Part shown: positions 1-12,529 of the stretch, piece after piece
Layout of the letters: every line of letters begins with the position of its first letter
How positions within the stretch are numbered: position 1 is the first letter of the stretch
Assembly (NCBI GenBank): GCA_930367215.1
Contig: OV884056.1
Span: 248,523,127 to 248,587,126 of the forward strand
DNA: 64,000 nt
Direction of reading: 5' to 3'
Source of the DNA: Pollenia angustigena
Lineage: Eukaryota > Arthropoda > Insecta > Diptera > Polleniidae
The notes under the pieces: model-generated
What the model saw: the letters and a program-made list of their open reading frames with translations, nothing else
What the model was told of the DNA's origin: nothing
Databases searched by the model: none
Program-made: the position numbers and the translations under genes

Positions 1-12
1 GTCAGATGATAA

Positions 13-376
13 CAGTTATTTTTTGATTTTTATTTTTTCGTTCAAATATAACAGTTATTTTTTTAGTTTTTTATTTTTTTAATCAAAAATAAAAGTTATT
101 TTCTAATGAAATGTACGTGTTTTAATAATTTAGTTGACTTTAATTGTTTATATTATTGTGCATAAGAAATCCCAATGAAGATTACACAATCAAATTAACA
201 TTTAAAGTCAACTAAATTATTATTACACTTACATTTCTTTAGAGAATAACTTTTATTTTCGTTCGAAAAAAAAAAAATAAAAAAATAACTGTTATTTTTT
301 ATCGAAAAAATAAAAACCAAAAAACAACAGTTATTTTTGTTAAAAAAAAAATAATAATCAAAAAATAACTGTTAAG
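13..376. repeat. Foldback (hairpin) element, AT-rich
   Basis: The left arm carries repeated AACAGTTATTTTT words and the right arm their complement AAAAATAACTGTT. Near the centre TAATTTAGTTGACTTTAA (about 136) is mirrored by TTAAAGTCAACTAAATTA (about 203). No coding potential and no clear target duplication. It is probably a MITE or foldback. Confidence 0.6.
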
Positions 377-380
377 TTTG

Positions 381-1630
381 CTCGAAAATATAAAAATCAA
401 AATTTTAAAAATCAATATATTTTATCATTAACAAGTGCATAAGGGACAATATGAATCAGTTTTTCGACATTTAATTCTATATGCTTTTTTTGTTTTAAAA
501 TTCCAATATAACTGTTATTTTCGGTCCCTGGAAAAAAGTGTAAATTTAAACACCGTGGGCGTGGCAATTGGCCAAATAAAAATTTTGTGCATATTGTATC
601 CACCAGGGCCTAGCCAGGCCCTGACATATTATATATGTACTGCAGTAAATAAAATCAAAATGAAACGTTTCAAAAAGCGTACGCAACACATAAGAATTTA
701 TATTTTACTGTTTTTTAGAAGAATTATTCTATTTCCCAACAAAATGTTCCTGCTATAGCCATAAAACTCCATCCATATAAAATAAGTCCCAGCCAGGCCC
801 AGGGGTTCGTTAGTATGAGTTTTTCTATAGCCACAAAAAGCTCCATATAAAATACAATGAGTCCCAGCCAGGCCTTGGTGTTCGTTTGCGTAAAATCATT
901 TTGGTGTTTGCTAAAGGGTTAAAGCCTTAAGCGCTGTCTGACACTCAACATAGGCAGCTGGAATCTGGGTCGCTTTTTTTTGAGTTATAGTTGCTTACAT
1001 GTTGCTACTCTTACATTTTTTTGACTGATTTTCTCGATTTGAATCTGGTAAAAGGTGTTTATTTCCCGAAAGTTTCTGGTGTTTCTTACCTCTTTAAAAA
1101 TTGTTTAATAATTAATTAAACTGTTTGTGGATTTTTTAAGATCATATTTAGATTTTTTAACTAATTCTAAAATTTTAACTTTCACTTCAAAAATCTTTAC
1201 AATTCTACACAAATATAAACTTACAAAGTAATTATCTATAATATTTATCTTTTTACTATTTGTTTAATGAAAAATGTTTATTTTAGTAAAGACTTTAAAA
1301 CTATTAAATTGCTAAATTAGCCAAGAAAAGCCACAAGCTAAAAGGTTTATAATTGAACAACTTTTTTAACAGTTCTTCTAAAACAATAAATAAAAATACA
1401 TACATGTCTAAATACATATAAAAAGAGTTTCTAGTAACCCAATTATCTACGCTGTTATGAAATGTTATGCCCTATAAAAACTTATCTATGAAATTTTTTC
1501 ACAATAACAAAATTCAGTATGAAAAGGCGATTCAAAAAAGTAATACAATTCTTTAAAACATACATATTTATATGTATAAGAATAAGATAAACATGCTTGT
1601 TGAAGGTGGTTATACACGATATGTTTTTAA
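381..1630. other. No recognisable feature
   Basis: AT-rich sequence with no gene. Two short near-repeats of a phrase containing TCCCAGCCAGGCC occur around 780-885, and a similar CCTAGCCAGGCC is at about 606. These may be small tandem repeat remnants. Nothing else is supported. Confidence 0.5.
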
Positions 1631-1956
1631 CAGTTTATTTGTCAAATTTCCCACTGCAAAAGGCATACATGTCGTGTAAAAGCAAAAAAAAAAAAAAATT
1701 TGCTTCTGCAAATGTCAGCTCGAATTTGCAGTGTTAAATTTTTCAATTAGAGCGTTTTCTGTTTTGAACTAACAAACATTTGACATTAAATGAAAATACA
1801 AAAAAAAAAAAAGGATATAAATATAAATTTAGTCCATAAGTTGCTGTTGCGAACGATATAAGGTTATGTCCGATGAAACCAAAAACGAACGTGTGAAAGC
1901 AAACATTATAACCCTTCTGCATTTGTCAATTTTGACAGACATGTGTAATCAGGGTT

Positions 1957-2153
1957 TAAAAAACTGCAGTCGAAACCAAAAACTGTCGAAAAAAAACGAA
2001 AATTTGTGTAAATTTTTTCGCTTGTTGAGTTGGTTTGACAGCGACTGTTTATATTTAATGAATCAAAAGTAAAAGCAACAGTTTTTTTTTGGCCAATGAC
2101 AAATGAAGAAGTGGAAGAAATGGCAGTTTTTCTACATTGACTGCAGTTTTTTA
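1957..2153 (+). repeat. MITE with AAACTGCAGTC terminal inverted repeats, copy 1
   Basis: It starts AAAAACTGCAGTCGAAACC and ends TTGACTGCAGTTTTT. A diverged copy lies in the opposite orientation at 30229-30433, sharing the GACAGCGACTGTTT and CCAATGACAAAT segments. The short reading frames here are not gene-like. Confidence 0.6.
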
Positions 2154-2283
2154 GACGCTGTGTGTAATTACATAAAACTACAGCAGAATACATATCGGCT
2201 AAATAAGGCTATCGGCGAAGAAGTGGTGTAACCTTAGACTACTTGTTATGAGATAATGAGGAGATAACACTACTCTGGTACTA

Positions 2284-3799
2284 CACACAGAAAAAAATCA
2301 ATAGCGGTATTCAATGTTTGGTGCGTTTAAGGTTGCAACGGTTTGGTAGTGCAATAATTTAGCATTGACAGTGAACGGTATTTTAAGCAACTTTGCAATG
2401 CTAGATGCAAATTAGATAACAGCTGTTTTACGGAATTATTGGTCGTCAAAATTTAGAAAAAGGTGTTTGATTATTTTGTTAAATTGTTTTAAAATGCCAC
2501 GAAGAGGTGCAAAATAAAATATTGTCGCAGCATTAGTAGAACTTGGCGTATGTGTTGGCTTTTTTATAAGATGCCTTAAGGTCTTCCACCTTATAATATC
2601 CCAGGTTGCATCGATACCGCTTTTTTCGATTAATTTTTTATAAAACATTCTAAATAATAAAAATAAAAAAACAGTTTTTATGTCATGTGCCATCCAATTT
2701 TTGTTGGGTTTTTCTATATTTAATTTTTTATTTAGAGTTGTGGGCTCCATATCTTAACTTTTGTTTCACGATTCTAAATTATTGTTTTCAAATGTCAGCT
2801 GTTCGAGTATCAGTGATGCAAACGCAATATATATAGCAAAAAAAAGCTAAACAGTTTTAGTGTTGCGCAAAAGCCATGATGTGACAATTGCAATTCTGTA
2901 TATTTTGTTGTTGGATTGCAAACAAAAGCTACAATATTTTGCATTTGCACTTTCGCAAGACCATTCGCATCAAACACTGAACTCTGCTTATGTAAAATCG
3001 TTGAAATCAAGGTTGATTTAACCGTTTTCGGTAGTGCTTTTGCATTATTGTTACTTCATGTAAATTAAACATGATTTGACAATAACTTGCGAATAACATT
3101 TTTTTCTTTTAAAATAACTTTAATTCATGTTAATTTAACATTGCAGTTACTTGTCAAATGCCATTTATATTGAATTAAAAATACGAATCATGTTGAATGA
3201 AAGTTATTTCAAGTTGAAACAACGTGAATTTCATGTAGAATTAAATTGGTTGGAGTGTTATATAACAGTGTGAAGAAGCTTCAAATACAACATATGCATT
3301 TATTTAAGAATAATTCAAAACACTTACCCCTGTAACACATGTTTCACTTATTTTGTAATCTCCTTTGTTAACAGAAGCATCAGCAGAATGGTCCGATATG
3401 GTTTTCGTCATCATTCTACTTTGAAAACTTGATGTACTAATTAACTAAAAAAATTTAATTAAAAGAATACGGGAATTGTCTTCTTTTTATATCATATTTT
3501 AAACATGAAAATAAAAAAATTTACATACTTAAGTATGTATATGCATGTTAATTCAACATGATAAACTTTGGATTTGAATATAAAACAGGTTTTTATGGAT
3601 TCAATATTGAACAATGTTATTTAAGCAGTGAATAATATTAAATAAAAGTGATTTAGGGTTATTTTAATATTTTTTTCATTTAAAATTAATAGGTAATAAT
3701 GGTAAATTTAAATAAAGGGCATATTTTGCAGAAATTTACTATGATTCTCAAACAACATTTCGCAATGTTAATTTAACATTGGTATTTTTTTCTGTGTGT
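2284..3799. mobile_element. Non-autonomous DNA element with ACACAGAAAAAAAT ends, copy 1
   Basis: The left end CACACAGAAAAAAATC is mirrored by the right end ATTTTTTTCTGTGTG at 3785-3799. The interior is rich in short words such as AATTTAACAT and its inverse (3060-3240, 3540-3780), giving many local hairpins. There is no transposase. The same termini recur at 9925-10168 and 32866-33825. Confidence 0.55.
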
Positions 3800-4639
3800 A
3801 TAGTACTTGGTTGTAACGGCCAATGCAAAAACAATGTTTCTAGCGCCATCTGTTTTGGATACAAACGGTTGGTTAACTCTGTACAGTAAAGAACAGTCCA
3901 AAGAACATATTCGTAACCAGAACCGTAACCAAATTAAATTGTGGGTTACACCACTTTGCGCTGATAGCCTCAAATGTACCTTAAAAAAAAATTTATAAAA
4001 ATTTATTACAAAAACCTTTCTTAACACAAGTAATAAATTCAACACTCGGGAGTTAATAAATCTCAATTTATAAACAACACAACTACAAACGTTAATTTTA
4101 TACACTGGGTTTGATGATTCAGAGTTAAGCTTAAACCGTTTTCATTTTGTTGTTTATTTGAATTTTAAAATATGTTTGGATTAATAAACTAGTAAAAAAA
4201 AAAACAGTTGGGTCCTACGTTATAAGAACGTAGGTCGTAACTAAAATGTATCGCTATACCGTCGTAAAAGCTATTGTCTGTATAAAATATCCCTAGTTTT
4301 AATTTGACATCGTATCTAAGATATACGCTACTACGCTTATAGCAATTGAGTTCCTACGGTTATTAATAAAAAATTTTTTTTTTACTACAATTTAACCCGG
4401 TAGGCCACGCTAGGATATTCAATCACTCAATTGTACATGATGGGTTTAACTACTGCACTCCAGTGCCTTTCTTCAGGGAAATATAGCCCTAAGGGTATAT
4501 TCTGACTGTTCGAGAAACGGAAGTAGAATTGGCGGGGGATGACTGCGGTGGCTATCGAGGGACACAGCAAAGCTACCATTGCTCCCCTGTGGGTGTCAAT
4601 ACGACATCTTTGTTAGCTGCAGAATGCTGGATGTCTTTA

Positions 4640-5070
4640 AATGAGATTGCGAAGCATTTAATGTTAACGCTAATGTGAGTAACAGAGCATGCGAACTGCC
4701 CGGACAATCAGATAGTAGATAAGGTTGCCAAACAAGGTGGTCGTCTGGATGATGCGTTCATTGATCAATTCATTGATCTTCCATTAGTTCACGGTAGGAC
4801 ACTTGTCAAGTTCGAGTCTTATAGATTTGCACAGTTGGACTGGAGCATTATGGCCTGGCTATGATGAACGGAGAACTAACTCTCTACTTTGGTTCAATAT
4901 AGACGAGATTCGAACAGTGGTCTTACTTCTGACTGGCCGCTGGCCTGTGGGGATACATGCAAGGAGAATGGGTTTGGTATTCAATGAATACTGAAGAAGT
5001 CATGACGAGGAGGAAGAGTAAACTGTGCTTCATTTTGTATGTCAATGTTCTAGAATTCGGGACATTAGGG
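4640..5070 (+). pseudogene. Non-LTR retrotransposon ORF2 C-terminal/RNase H remnant (R1/I-like)
   Basis: About 4680-4760 translates as EHANCPDNQIVDKVAKQGG, resembling the C-terminal RNase H block (HSGIPGNEKADELAKEG type). It is followed by LWPGYDERRTNSLLW...LTGRWPVGIHARRMGL.FNEY and then a Cys/His-like tail reading TVLHFVCQC, the usual order in R1/I/LOA-group ORF2 ends. Several stops interrupt it, including inside the Cys motif. It is a dead fragment, and the catalytic reverse transcriptase is absent. A hairpin MITE (5078-5319) is inserted at its 3' side. Clade assignment is tentative. Confidence 0.65.
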
Positions 5071-5077
5071 AGAACTA

Positions 5078-5319
5078 ATGCCCGTAATTTCTACAATCAG
5101 ATATCTAGCCGTGTTCGTACCTAACAGTTATCTGTACCTATCCGGTACCACTATTTTGGTTATATCAACGTTTATTTTTCCTACGTGAATTAACTATCGA
5201 ATATCGATAGTGTAAAATACATTACACTTTAACCCGTAGGTAAAAAAAATGTTTTAAAATTATGAAAATCATAGATATCTATACATAGCTAGATATCTAT
5301 TTGTAGAAATTACGGGCAT
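5078..5319. repeat. Hairpin MITE with ATGCCCGTAATTTCTAC termini
   Basis: ATGCCCGTAATTTCTACA and the following AGATATCTAGC are mirrored by GCTAGATATCT...GTAGAAATTACGGGCAT. A second internal inverted pair (CTACGTG / CCCGTAGG) exists. Flanks AACTA and AACTG suggest a 4-bp duplication AACT. It interrupts the retrotransposon remnant at 4640-5070. Confidence 0.7.
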
Positions 5320-6609
5320 AACTGGGAAACCCGTATAGACGAATAACGCTGTTAAGCTTTTACATTTTGATTTGCTAATATTTTTGCCTCATAATTGAAT
5401 ATCCACTTATTTGTATTTAACCTAAACTCATAAATCGATTGAAATCATGGAAATATCTTTTACCCTGAACCAATAATTTGTAAACAACCAAAAACCGCCG
5501 GTACTTAATAATAATAAATATTAAAAAAAACCTGTTCATACTAGCTTTTGGCTGGCTTTACAGCTGACTAACTGACTGACTTACACATGAACATGTTTAC
5601 TTGCAGACAAATTGTATGGAATTAACAAAACCATGTAACCATAAAAACAAAAATACTCACTACCACGAATCCATTTAAATCTAACAGAATGTTTAACATT
5701 TTACTACACATATAAAATAAATAAAAGACAAATTGTTGATAAAAATAAAAAAAAATATATTAACTGTTAGGGTGTCCCTTGATCTTTACTAATTTTCAAA
5801 AAGTACATATAACAATAGTTGGGTTCCCGTACGACACCGAAGTCACCCAAACAAAAATTGTGTTAATGAAAGATTTCATGAGGTAGTTTTTCTTTTTAAA
5901 ACTTTCCCAAATCAAATTTATGTTACACGGTGGCCGCAATACTACAACAATAAAGAAACAACAAAGCCTTTTTCATTGCATTGCTAGTGTTAACTGGTTG
6001 CAATCTTAAACATTTGTAAACTTAAAACATATTGTAAACCAAAGCAAACGAAACCGTCAAAGTCAGTTGGCTTTTCGCTGTCAATTTATAATTAGACGTG
6101 ACATAACCATAGCCATACAAAACAGCTGTTTGAACCAACCTTACGGGCAACACTGTATTTGATTATAGGTGGCCAACCATAACGAAATAACCATGACCAT
6201 ATAAACCACTTGAATTTTGGTTTCTTTAGCCATCGTTTCGGCTACGGCATTATGCTTGAGTCGCGTTTAATTATACCTTAAGTTTAATAAAGTGTACATC
6301 GATTAGCAGTCGTTTGTTAACAAGGAAATTTTAATTAACGCAAATAAATTGACTTCCATTCGTAAAACTGCTCCGGGCGGAAAAGCATTTTTCGCGCCAT
6401 TGTCGCTATTTTTTTTATTGGCAATCAGGCTGACTTTGTTTGTCTGCTTTTCGTGCGTTTCATCTCGCATTGGTTAATGGCATCCCAACTGCATCCAATT
6501 TATGTTGCTATCAAACTATACGTTCACCAACTGCCCCCGTGTGTTCACGGATACTTTACAAACAGGTAGCATATTTGAGTGTACAATCAGACATTTAGCC
6601 TTATAACTG

Positions 6610-6905
6610 TTCCCGTAGTCGAAAACGATTCTGTAGCAGATTAAAGTAACACACAAGGCGAATTAACTACAGGTGGTGTCGAAACGTCATCTGATTTTGA
6701 CAGTTCGGGCTTATTTGTTTTGATTTGTTAGTGTTTTGCTAATAATGGTTGACATTTCGAGCTAATGGCACTAACAATACAATGCAAAAAACCCTATGTT
6801 GTTTCTGTTGTTTTTGGATTGTTGTAGTTCCGACACCACCTGTAGTTGAATTCGCCTTGGTAACACACAGCCTGTGTTCTTTAATCTACTACAAAATTCG
6901 ACTTA
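6610..6905. repeat. Outer palindrome hosting the Mutator-like MITE
   Basis: CCCGTAGTCGAAAACGATTC...GTAGCAGATTAAAG on the left is mirrored, imperfectly, by CTTTAATCTACTACAAAATTCGACTTACGG on the right. The 204-bp MITE sits exactly in its loop, so an older hairpin element was the target. Confidence 0.55.
6655..6858. mobile_element. Mutator-like MITE (about 30-bp TIRs, 9-bp target duplication)
   Basis: The left end AAGGCGAATTAACTACAGG continues GTGGTGTCGAAAC, and the right end is its inverse, ending GAATTCGCCTT. GTAACACAC occurs at 6646-6654 and again at 6860-6868, so the duplication is 9 bp with one extra G on the right. TIR and duplication length fit Mutator-type elements. There is no coding capacity in 204 bp. 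Confidence 0.7.
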
Positions 6906-7159
6906 CGGTGTTACCGACGAGAACCGTAATGAGGCTGAATAATTATACACTCGCCCCTTGCTTAGGAGCCGGATCTATCGAACCTCCACTGCTATATTTA
7001 AATACAGCAGTCTCTGTCGAATATCATCAGCACCTTGGGAACCTCCACAGGCCGAACTTTCTCAAAAGGATGAAAAATCAGCCTTCTATGTAGAAGTCTT
7101 CCTTCCCGCGGTTTTGGACATAAACTACAGCCACTACGTGATCCGCGAAAGTGTCCCTT

Positions 7160-8090
7160 CTTAAGAAAGGCAAGGAGTCCGCAAAGACTATCATTCTGAA
7201 AGAAAGGAAGCAATTCTCGCAAGAAGCATATCAACTAAGGCTTCAGATAATACTCAGTCCGGTGGCACGCTCACCGGCGGTTACTGTCTCCCGTAACACT
7301 AGATAACAAGGCACTCTCGTCAGTACCTCGGTCTCAAAAAATCACGAAGACTTCATGAACCATGCCATTTTGGATATTTATCGCATCCCAGGTATGCATA
7401 CACCTGTAACGCCCATAATATTTCAATGACCAAGGAAAGAATATCGACACAACAGAAACTGGCATGCTTCTCTAGCCCATCTACCTTTAAGCAAAAAGAT
7501 AAATTTTCCGATACCTTTCGACAGCTTCTCTATGGACGCGTCCTGTTGACACGCACTATTAAAAACTCAAATTGATAACTGGTAAATACCAAAATACTCT
7601 AGAAAGGATTCTGAAAATAATAGTTCGACTGATTTCTTTAAGATGAGGAGCTCTAAATTTGTGTGATACCCTGGCAATAAAATTATGTTTGTATAAATAG
7701 TAAGCCAAAAATATTTATTTATAAAAAAAATTGCATTTGAATCTTAAGCCGGACTTAGCAATTTGTTCAGAGCTAAATTTGTCTCTATCTCTCTCACTCT
7801 CATGAAGTGATGCAAATACCAAGTGCTTTTTGTTCCAACGACAATTGATTCATCGCACAGGAGCAACTCGTAGTTCATCGAACAACGACCAAGGATTGTC
7901 AACTCAGCAAGACCTGTCTTAACTGCTATAAATGTGTTTTTTTTTTAGCATTCAAAGCATCGAAATCAATCAACATTGTGCAAAAATGCTCGTTCCCGTA
8001 CTTTGTTAATTTTTGAAAGGAACTTGTTTTTACTTTTTACTGTCCATACTTTTCCTAAATATTAACAGCCAATCCCACGATGTCACACGT
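7160..8090. other. Unassigned sequence
   Basis: Slightly less AT-rich than its surroundings, especially 7160-7560. Translations in all frames are interrupted and match no family I recognise. It may be a retroelement remnant, but I cannot support a call. Confidence 0.3.
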
Positions 8091-8408
8091 TAAAGTTCGC
8101 ATAGAAAATTACATTTAAAACAAAAACAATTACTTCTGGCTGTAAGTAAAAAAAAAATTTACATGTACAAATTTCTTTTAATGAAATTTAATTTTATTCA
8201 TTAATATCAATATCGTTTGACAATATTTCCGACTTAAAAGCAAGACATTAAATCGATATTACGGTACTATTAAACTCCCGTCAAAACCCGTAATTATGTC
8301 AACGAACGTCTTCCTTATAAAATTGTCTTAAGACTAAAAATTGAATTTGCTTACGTCTTCGTTCGTTGGTGCTTTACTAACTCCCTTTAAAACCACCTTT
8401 GCAGACGT

Positions 8409-8557
8409 TGAGTGCCCCGGTAGAGAGCTTGTCTATCAGCGCCAGGTTTGCGGGTTCAATTCCCGCCAGAGACTCTGGTTTCTTTCCTGCAGAAAAGCGT
8501 AGAGCTTCACGGGATTAGCGTAGGAAATAAAAAAAAAAAAAATAAAAAAAAAAAAAA
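8409..8557 (+). repeat. tRNA-derived SINE-like sequence with A-rich tail
   Basis: About 8450-8470 holds a perfect T-arm, GCGGG-TTCAATT-CCCGC, matching the pol III box B consensus. About 35-40 bp upstream lies CCCCGGTAGAGAGCTTG, a weak box A. The 5' GAGT can pair with ACTC after the T-arm, but the D-arm is absent. About 50 bp of unrelated sequence and an A-rich tail (8529-8557) follow, so a SINE or tRNA pseudogene is more likely than a functional tRNA. Confidence 0.6.
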
Positions 8558-8884
8558 CGTTGAATTTGACATTGTCCGTGCTTCTCTCTGGGCTCAGTTG
8601 TACTTTTTCATAAGTAACTTTCAGTCAGATTGACATAACTTTCCCATTCCGAAACATGGAGATACAATTGATTTAAGGCTTATCTAAATAACAATGTAAT
8701 AAATATATTCTGCAAATGTGGGTACATAAAAATGATATGGAAAATTATTCGTTCATACGGTCGGTCATGTACTGGAAAGTGATCTCAAATGAAATTAATA
8801 ACGATAGAGATTTTCAGTAAAATTTTTTTAGAAAAGGTCCTAGTTTTTCTTGATTTTAAGAGTAGAGGCTCAGCCATAATGTCC

Positions 8885-9757
8885 ATGATTATATATTAGT
8901 TTATTATATATTAGTTTGTCGTTCCGTTTGTATTTTCTACAAAATTGATCTTGAAGTAATACATTATTCAGATTTGGTTGTTATATATTTCTGTCACATC
9001 TACTCCGTTAAATTTTGTTATTGAAATTCAGTCAGATCGGTCTATAAATGGCTAAGATATGAGCAAAAAACTACGGCTACCTCTAATTTAAACCCATTAA
9101 ATGCCTTGTTGTTGTTGTTGTTGTTTTTATTTATTTATTTAAGTGTGTTGAATTTTTTATTTGCAAATAAAAAAAGATCAATTATAGTAAAAGCTACAAA
9201 ATTGAGTACAAATAGCTTCGATAAAAATACGAGGCATCCAAATAAAAGTCGAAAAATGGGAGTGGCTCCAAAAAGAAAAATTTTTTTTTCTTGAGTAGTC
9301 ACAGGGTACAAAATCGCACCGGATCAAACTAGTACATATGTATAAATACATATTTTTTAGAAATTGGGAATTATTTCCTTGTGAAGGTTACTTTATATTA
9401 TTATAAACATTTTTTTTCATTTTTCGAATTTATTCTATGAGTTAAATTTCAGTTATGTATTTTGTAAAGCTTTTTTGTAATAGTTCTATTCCTTTAATTT
9501 TTCAGAAAAAAGAAAATACAATATAATAGTCTGGTAGTGTATAAAGTCATTTCTGAAAAATTAAAGGAATAGAACTATTACAAAAAAGCTTTACAAAATA
9601 CATAACTGAAATTTAACTCATAGAATAAATTCGAAAAATGAAAAAAATACATATTTTTTATTTATGTATATAAATTTCTGTTCTTATCGTACCATGGCGA
9701 AGGGTATATATATTGGGCAAAAACGAATAGAGCACTCTCTCTTACTTGTTTTAAATG
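8885..9757 (+). repeat. TATACCC-family element, copy 1 (interrupted by a hairpin)
   Basis: It carries TTTGTCGTTCCGTTTGTA near the start, GAAATTCAGTCAGATCGG in the middle and GGCGAAGGGTATATATA...GAGCACTCTC..ACTTGTTT at the end, in the same order as other copies (12530, 34423, 54038). The hairpin at 9411-9647 lies inside it. Confidence 0.65.
9411..9647. repeat. Near-perfect 98-bp inverted repeat hairpin
   Basis: The arm 9411-9508 is the reverse complement of 9550-9647 over its whole length as far as I can read, with a 41-bp loop. The arms start TTTTTTTCATTTTTCG and end TTTTTCAGAAA. No coding capacity. The arm identity suggests a recent insertion or gene conversion. Confidence 0.85.
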
Positions 9758-9924
9758 CCTGCGACTGGCTTTTTGTTATATTTTGACATTTACTTAAGCT
9801 AGCTTATATATATGCCGGGGTCTTTAGATCTGGAAAAGATAAGTTGTCACCAAAGCTTTTTTTAACACCATTGTTTTAAAAATTTGTTTCATTTCAAATT
9901 CTTTCGAATTTTGTTTCTAGAACA

Positions 9925-10168
9925 TACACAGAAAAAAATAAAAATTGATTTCAATTAAAAAATTTGTGATATTAATTAAAAAATTAATTAAATTTGCACC
10001 AGTAAACAAATTAATAGTATCAATTAAACCAGTTAATAGTATTAATTAAACGTTTAATTTACTTGATTTAACGTTTCATTCACTTGAATTAATTTTTAAT
10101 TAAAACTGATTTTATTTTTGATTAATGCTTTAATTGGTGAAAAATTTTGGACAATTTTTTCTGTGTAG
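9925..10168. mobile_element. MITE with TACACAGAAAAAAAT ends, copy 2
   Basis: The left end TACACAGAAAAAAATAAAAA is mirrored by the right end AATTTTTTCTGTGTA. The interior is made of repeated AATTAA words. The right half is shared with 23547-23685, which carries the same order (TAGTATCAATTAAA ... TTTATTTTTGATT ... TTTTCTGTGTA). Confidence 0.65.
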
Positions 10169-10345
10169 TTAAATAAGATAAATATGATAACTCATAAAAA
10201 TTATTGATTATTTATTTGAAATATCCCTAGACCAGTGATAGCCACTCCATAGGCTCGCGAGTCAGTCAATAATCGTATTTTTCACACAGACACGGACGGC
10301 AATTCACATGTATACAACAACTTTGTTCGTTTCAAAACATCAGAC

Positions 10346-10629
10346 CAAGGCCTATCCAATAGGTCTGCTTACTACTACAACAATACAACAATACAAAAAA
10401 CAACAGGCATTTTGTTTGTGTAAAATTCCTCGCCGCTGTCAAAATCTTACTACTACATAGGCAAAACAAAAGGAAAAATGTGTTTTGTGTGCATGTATGT
10501 GTGGCAAAAAACCAAAACAGTAAACAAAAATATACACGTATAAGGAAAATGTAAACAACTCTTGATATCGTTGAGGAAAAAACCAAATAAACATCTGGCT
10601 TCTTAAGCAGACCTATTGGATAGACCTTG
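10346..10629. mobile_element. hAT-type MITE with 8-bp target duplication CATCAGAC
   Basis: The left end CAAGGCCTATCCAATAGGTC continues TGCTTA, and the right end is its inverse, ending CCTATTGGATAGACCTTG. CATCAGAC is present on both sides (10338-10345 and 10630-10637). Right-arm fragments of the same family occur at about 33900-33936 and 12440-12527. No transposase in 284 bp. Confidence 0.75.
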
Positions 10630-11929
10630 CATCAGACTATCATCAATCTCTGCGACCGCACACAAGTACATAATATCTTTGTGTGCGTGCGTTCGGGACT
10701 TGGTTAGTTCGGGGCTTGGTTATCACTGCCCTAGACTCTTATGTCAAAAAAAAGATCAAAAGGTTATATTTTGGTTCAAAGCTAAAATTGATTAAAATCG
10801 TAAGAGGGATTAAAAATCATTAAGTAGACTCCTTTAAGAATGAATATTATATAGTTGATAAATCTATGTATCGCCGTTACACAAACAAAATTGTTCTAAA
10901 TTGTTTCAACTTTTCCACTAATTTCAATGAATCAGTGTCCTAATTTAATAACTAAATGCGATAATTTCTTAACTAGCCTTAAGGTGTCACCATTATCAGT
11001 TACAGCTTAAAAAGTTTGCTGTTACTTTTTTGTTAACATTCAAAAAACATTTGTTAGCAGTTTGAAATTGATAACAGCTTGAAAACACAAACAATTCAAT
11101 TTAAATATATTAACAACTTTAAAAAACCCGACTTTATGTAGTTTAGACACTTGAGGAATGAATTCCTACGTGTTGTTTGTCTGGTTGTTGTTAGCAAGCA
11201 GCTTGGGTTTTTTTTTTTAGCTACCAAATGATAAATATTTTGCAATAACTTACAAATAATTCTCATGTGAAATTCAAGTTTATAGCAAAAATGTTTTCTT
11301 TTTTTATACAAAGGTGAAAATGTATGCATGCGGTTGTATGTCTGATTTTGTGTAATTATTTTGCTTTAGAACCTCCACAGGGTAGGGTTGGAAGAGTTGG
11401 TATGGTTGCAGTTCTTTATGTTACTTACTTTACGATATTAAAAAGTATCATAATACACTTATGACTAATTTAGTACCATAATAAAAATTCTTTTCTACAG
11501 AAAGAAAAATTTTATTGTAATATCTTATACATATGTAAGTATATCTACTGCATAATTTGGGTAACATAACAAGCCATTGATTAACTAATAAAACTAACTT
11601 CACTCCTCACTCCTAATCCTCGGGAATAATATTAAAGTTATCTCACTGTACATTACGCTTTAGACAGAATGTTATAAAGCACAGAAAGGCTCTGAAGCTT
11701 GTTATACGGCGAAAAGTTATTGGACTATAATTTTATAATGAATTTTGCGATAATAACTAGCCAAGTGCTATTTTCGGCTATTCCGAATCTTTTTTACCTT
11801 TCACCATTGTGCAATAAGAAAAGCATGTTATATAAATACTGTTCTTTAGATAAAAAAAAAAAATATATTGTACCACGCCCATTTCTCTAATCCCGCTTAC
11901 ATTTTGTCGGATTTTGTGTGTTAATAACC

Positions 11930-12200
11930 TAGGTGCTTGTATCTAATTTGGAAACGTTGGCTCTTGTCGTTCTTCAAATATGTTTACCAGGTCCACTTCT
12001 CCAATCCCGGTCATGTTTTAAGAGAGGTTTTGTATTGATAACCAAGATCTTTGTATCTAATTTGGATACTTTGGCCCTTGCCGTTTTCCAGATATACAGG
12101 GAAAAACAACAATAACAAGGGACTTATGGTTAAAATTAGAGGCGGTCGTGGTTTTGTATACCGATCAGGCTGAATTTCAAAATTTAACGGACTATATGTT
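11930..12200 (-). repeat. TATACCC-family fragment, minus strand
   Basis: The complement matches the middle of the family as seen at 34660-34890 (gaaattcagc..gatcggt, cctctaatttt, ccaaagtttccaaattag, ggattggagaagtgg). Neither end is present. A short internal duplication (GTATCTAATTTGGA) is seen at about 11938 and 12053. Confidence 0.55.
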
Positions 12201-12529
12201 GTTATGTATAAATATTATTGGTTATTACTGTAAATAGTTATGTTAAGTATTATGTGTATGTATCTCGTGTAATGTTATTGTTAGTAGTTAAGAAAAGAAT
12301 AATAAATTAAATAGATCAGTCTAATACCGTGTTCAGATATATCTTTTTTATTGAGTCAATATTCGGTTTATTGAAATAATTATCTTTCTGTTCACACATA
12401 CACAATTTAGCCAACTCAATTAGCAATTGGCAATTAACTTAAGCAAAATGTAAACAACTTTTGACATCTTTTAAGAAAAAACAAAATAAACATCTGGCTT
12501 TTGGTCAGACCTAATGAGTGGACCTTTGT

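Noticed and set aside
435..758. 107-codon open frame
   Set aside because: No domain or codon bias. It begins inside AT-rich repeat-like DNA, as expected by chance at this length.
8409..8475. Possible functional tRNA gene
   Set aside because: Perfect T-arm, but only 4 of 7 acceptor pairs, no proper D-arm and an A-rich tail downstream. SINE or tRNA pseudogene is more likely.
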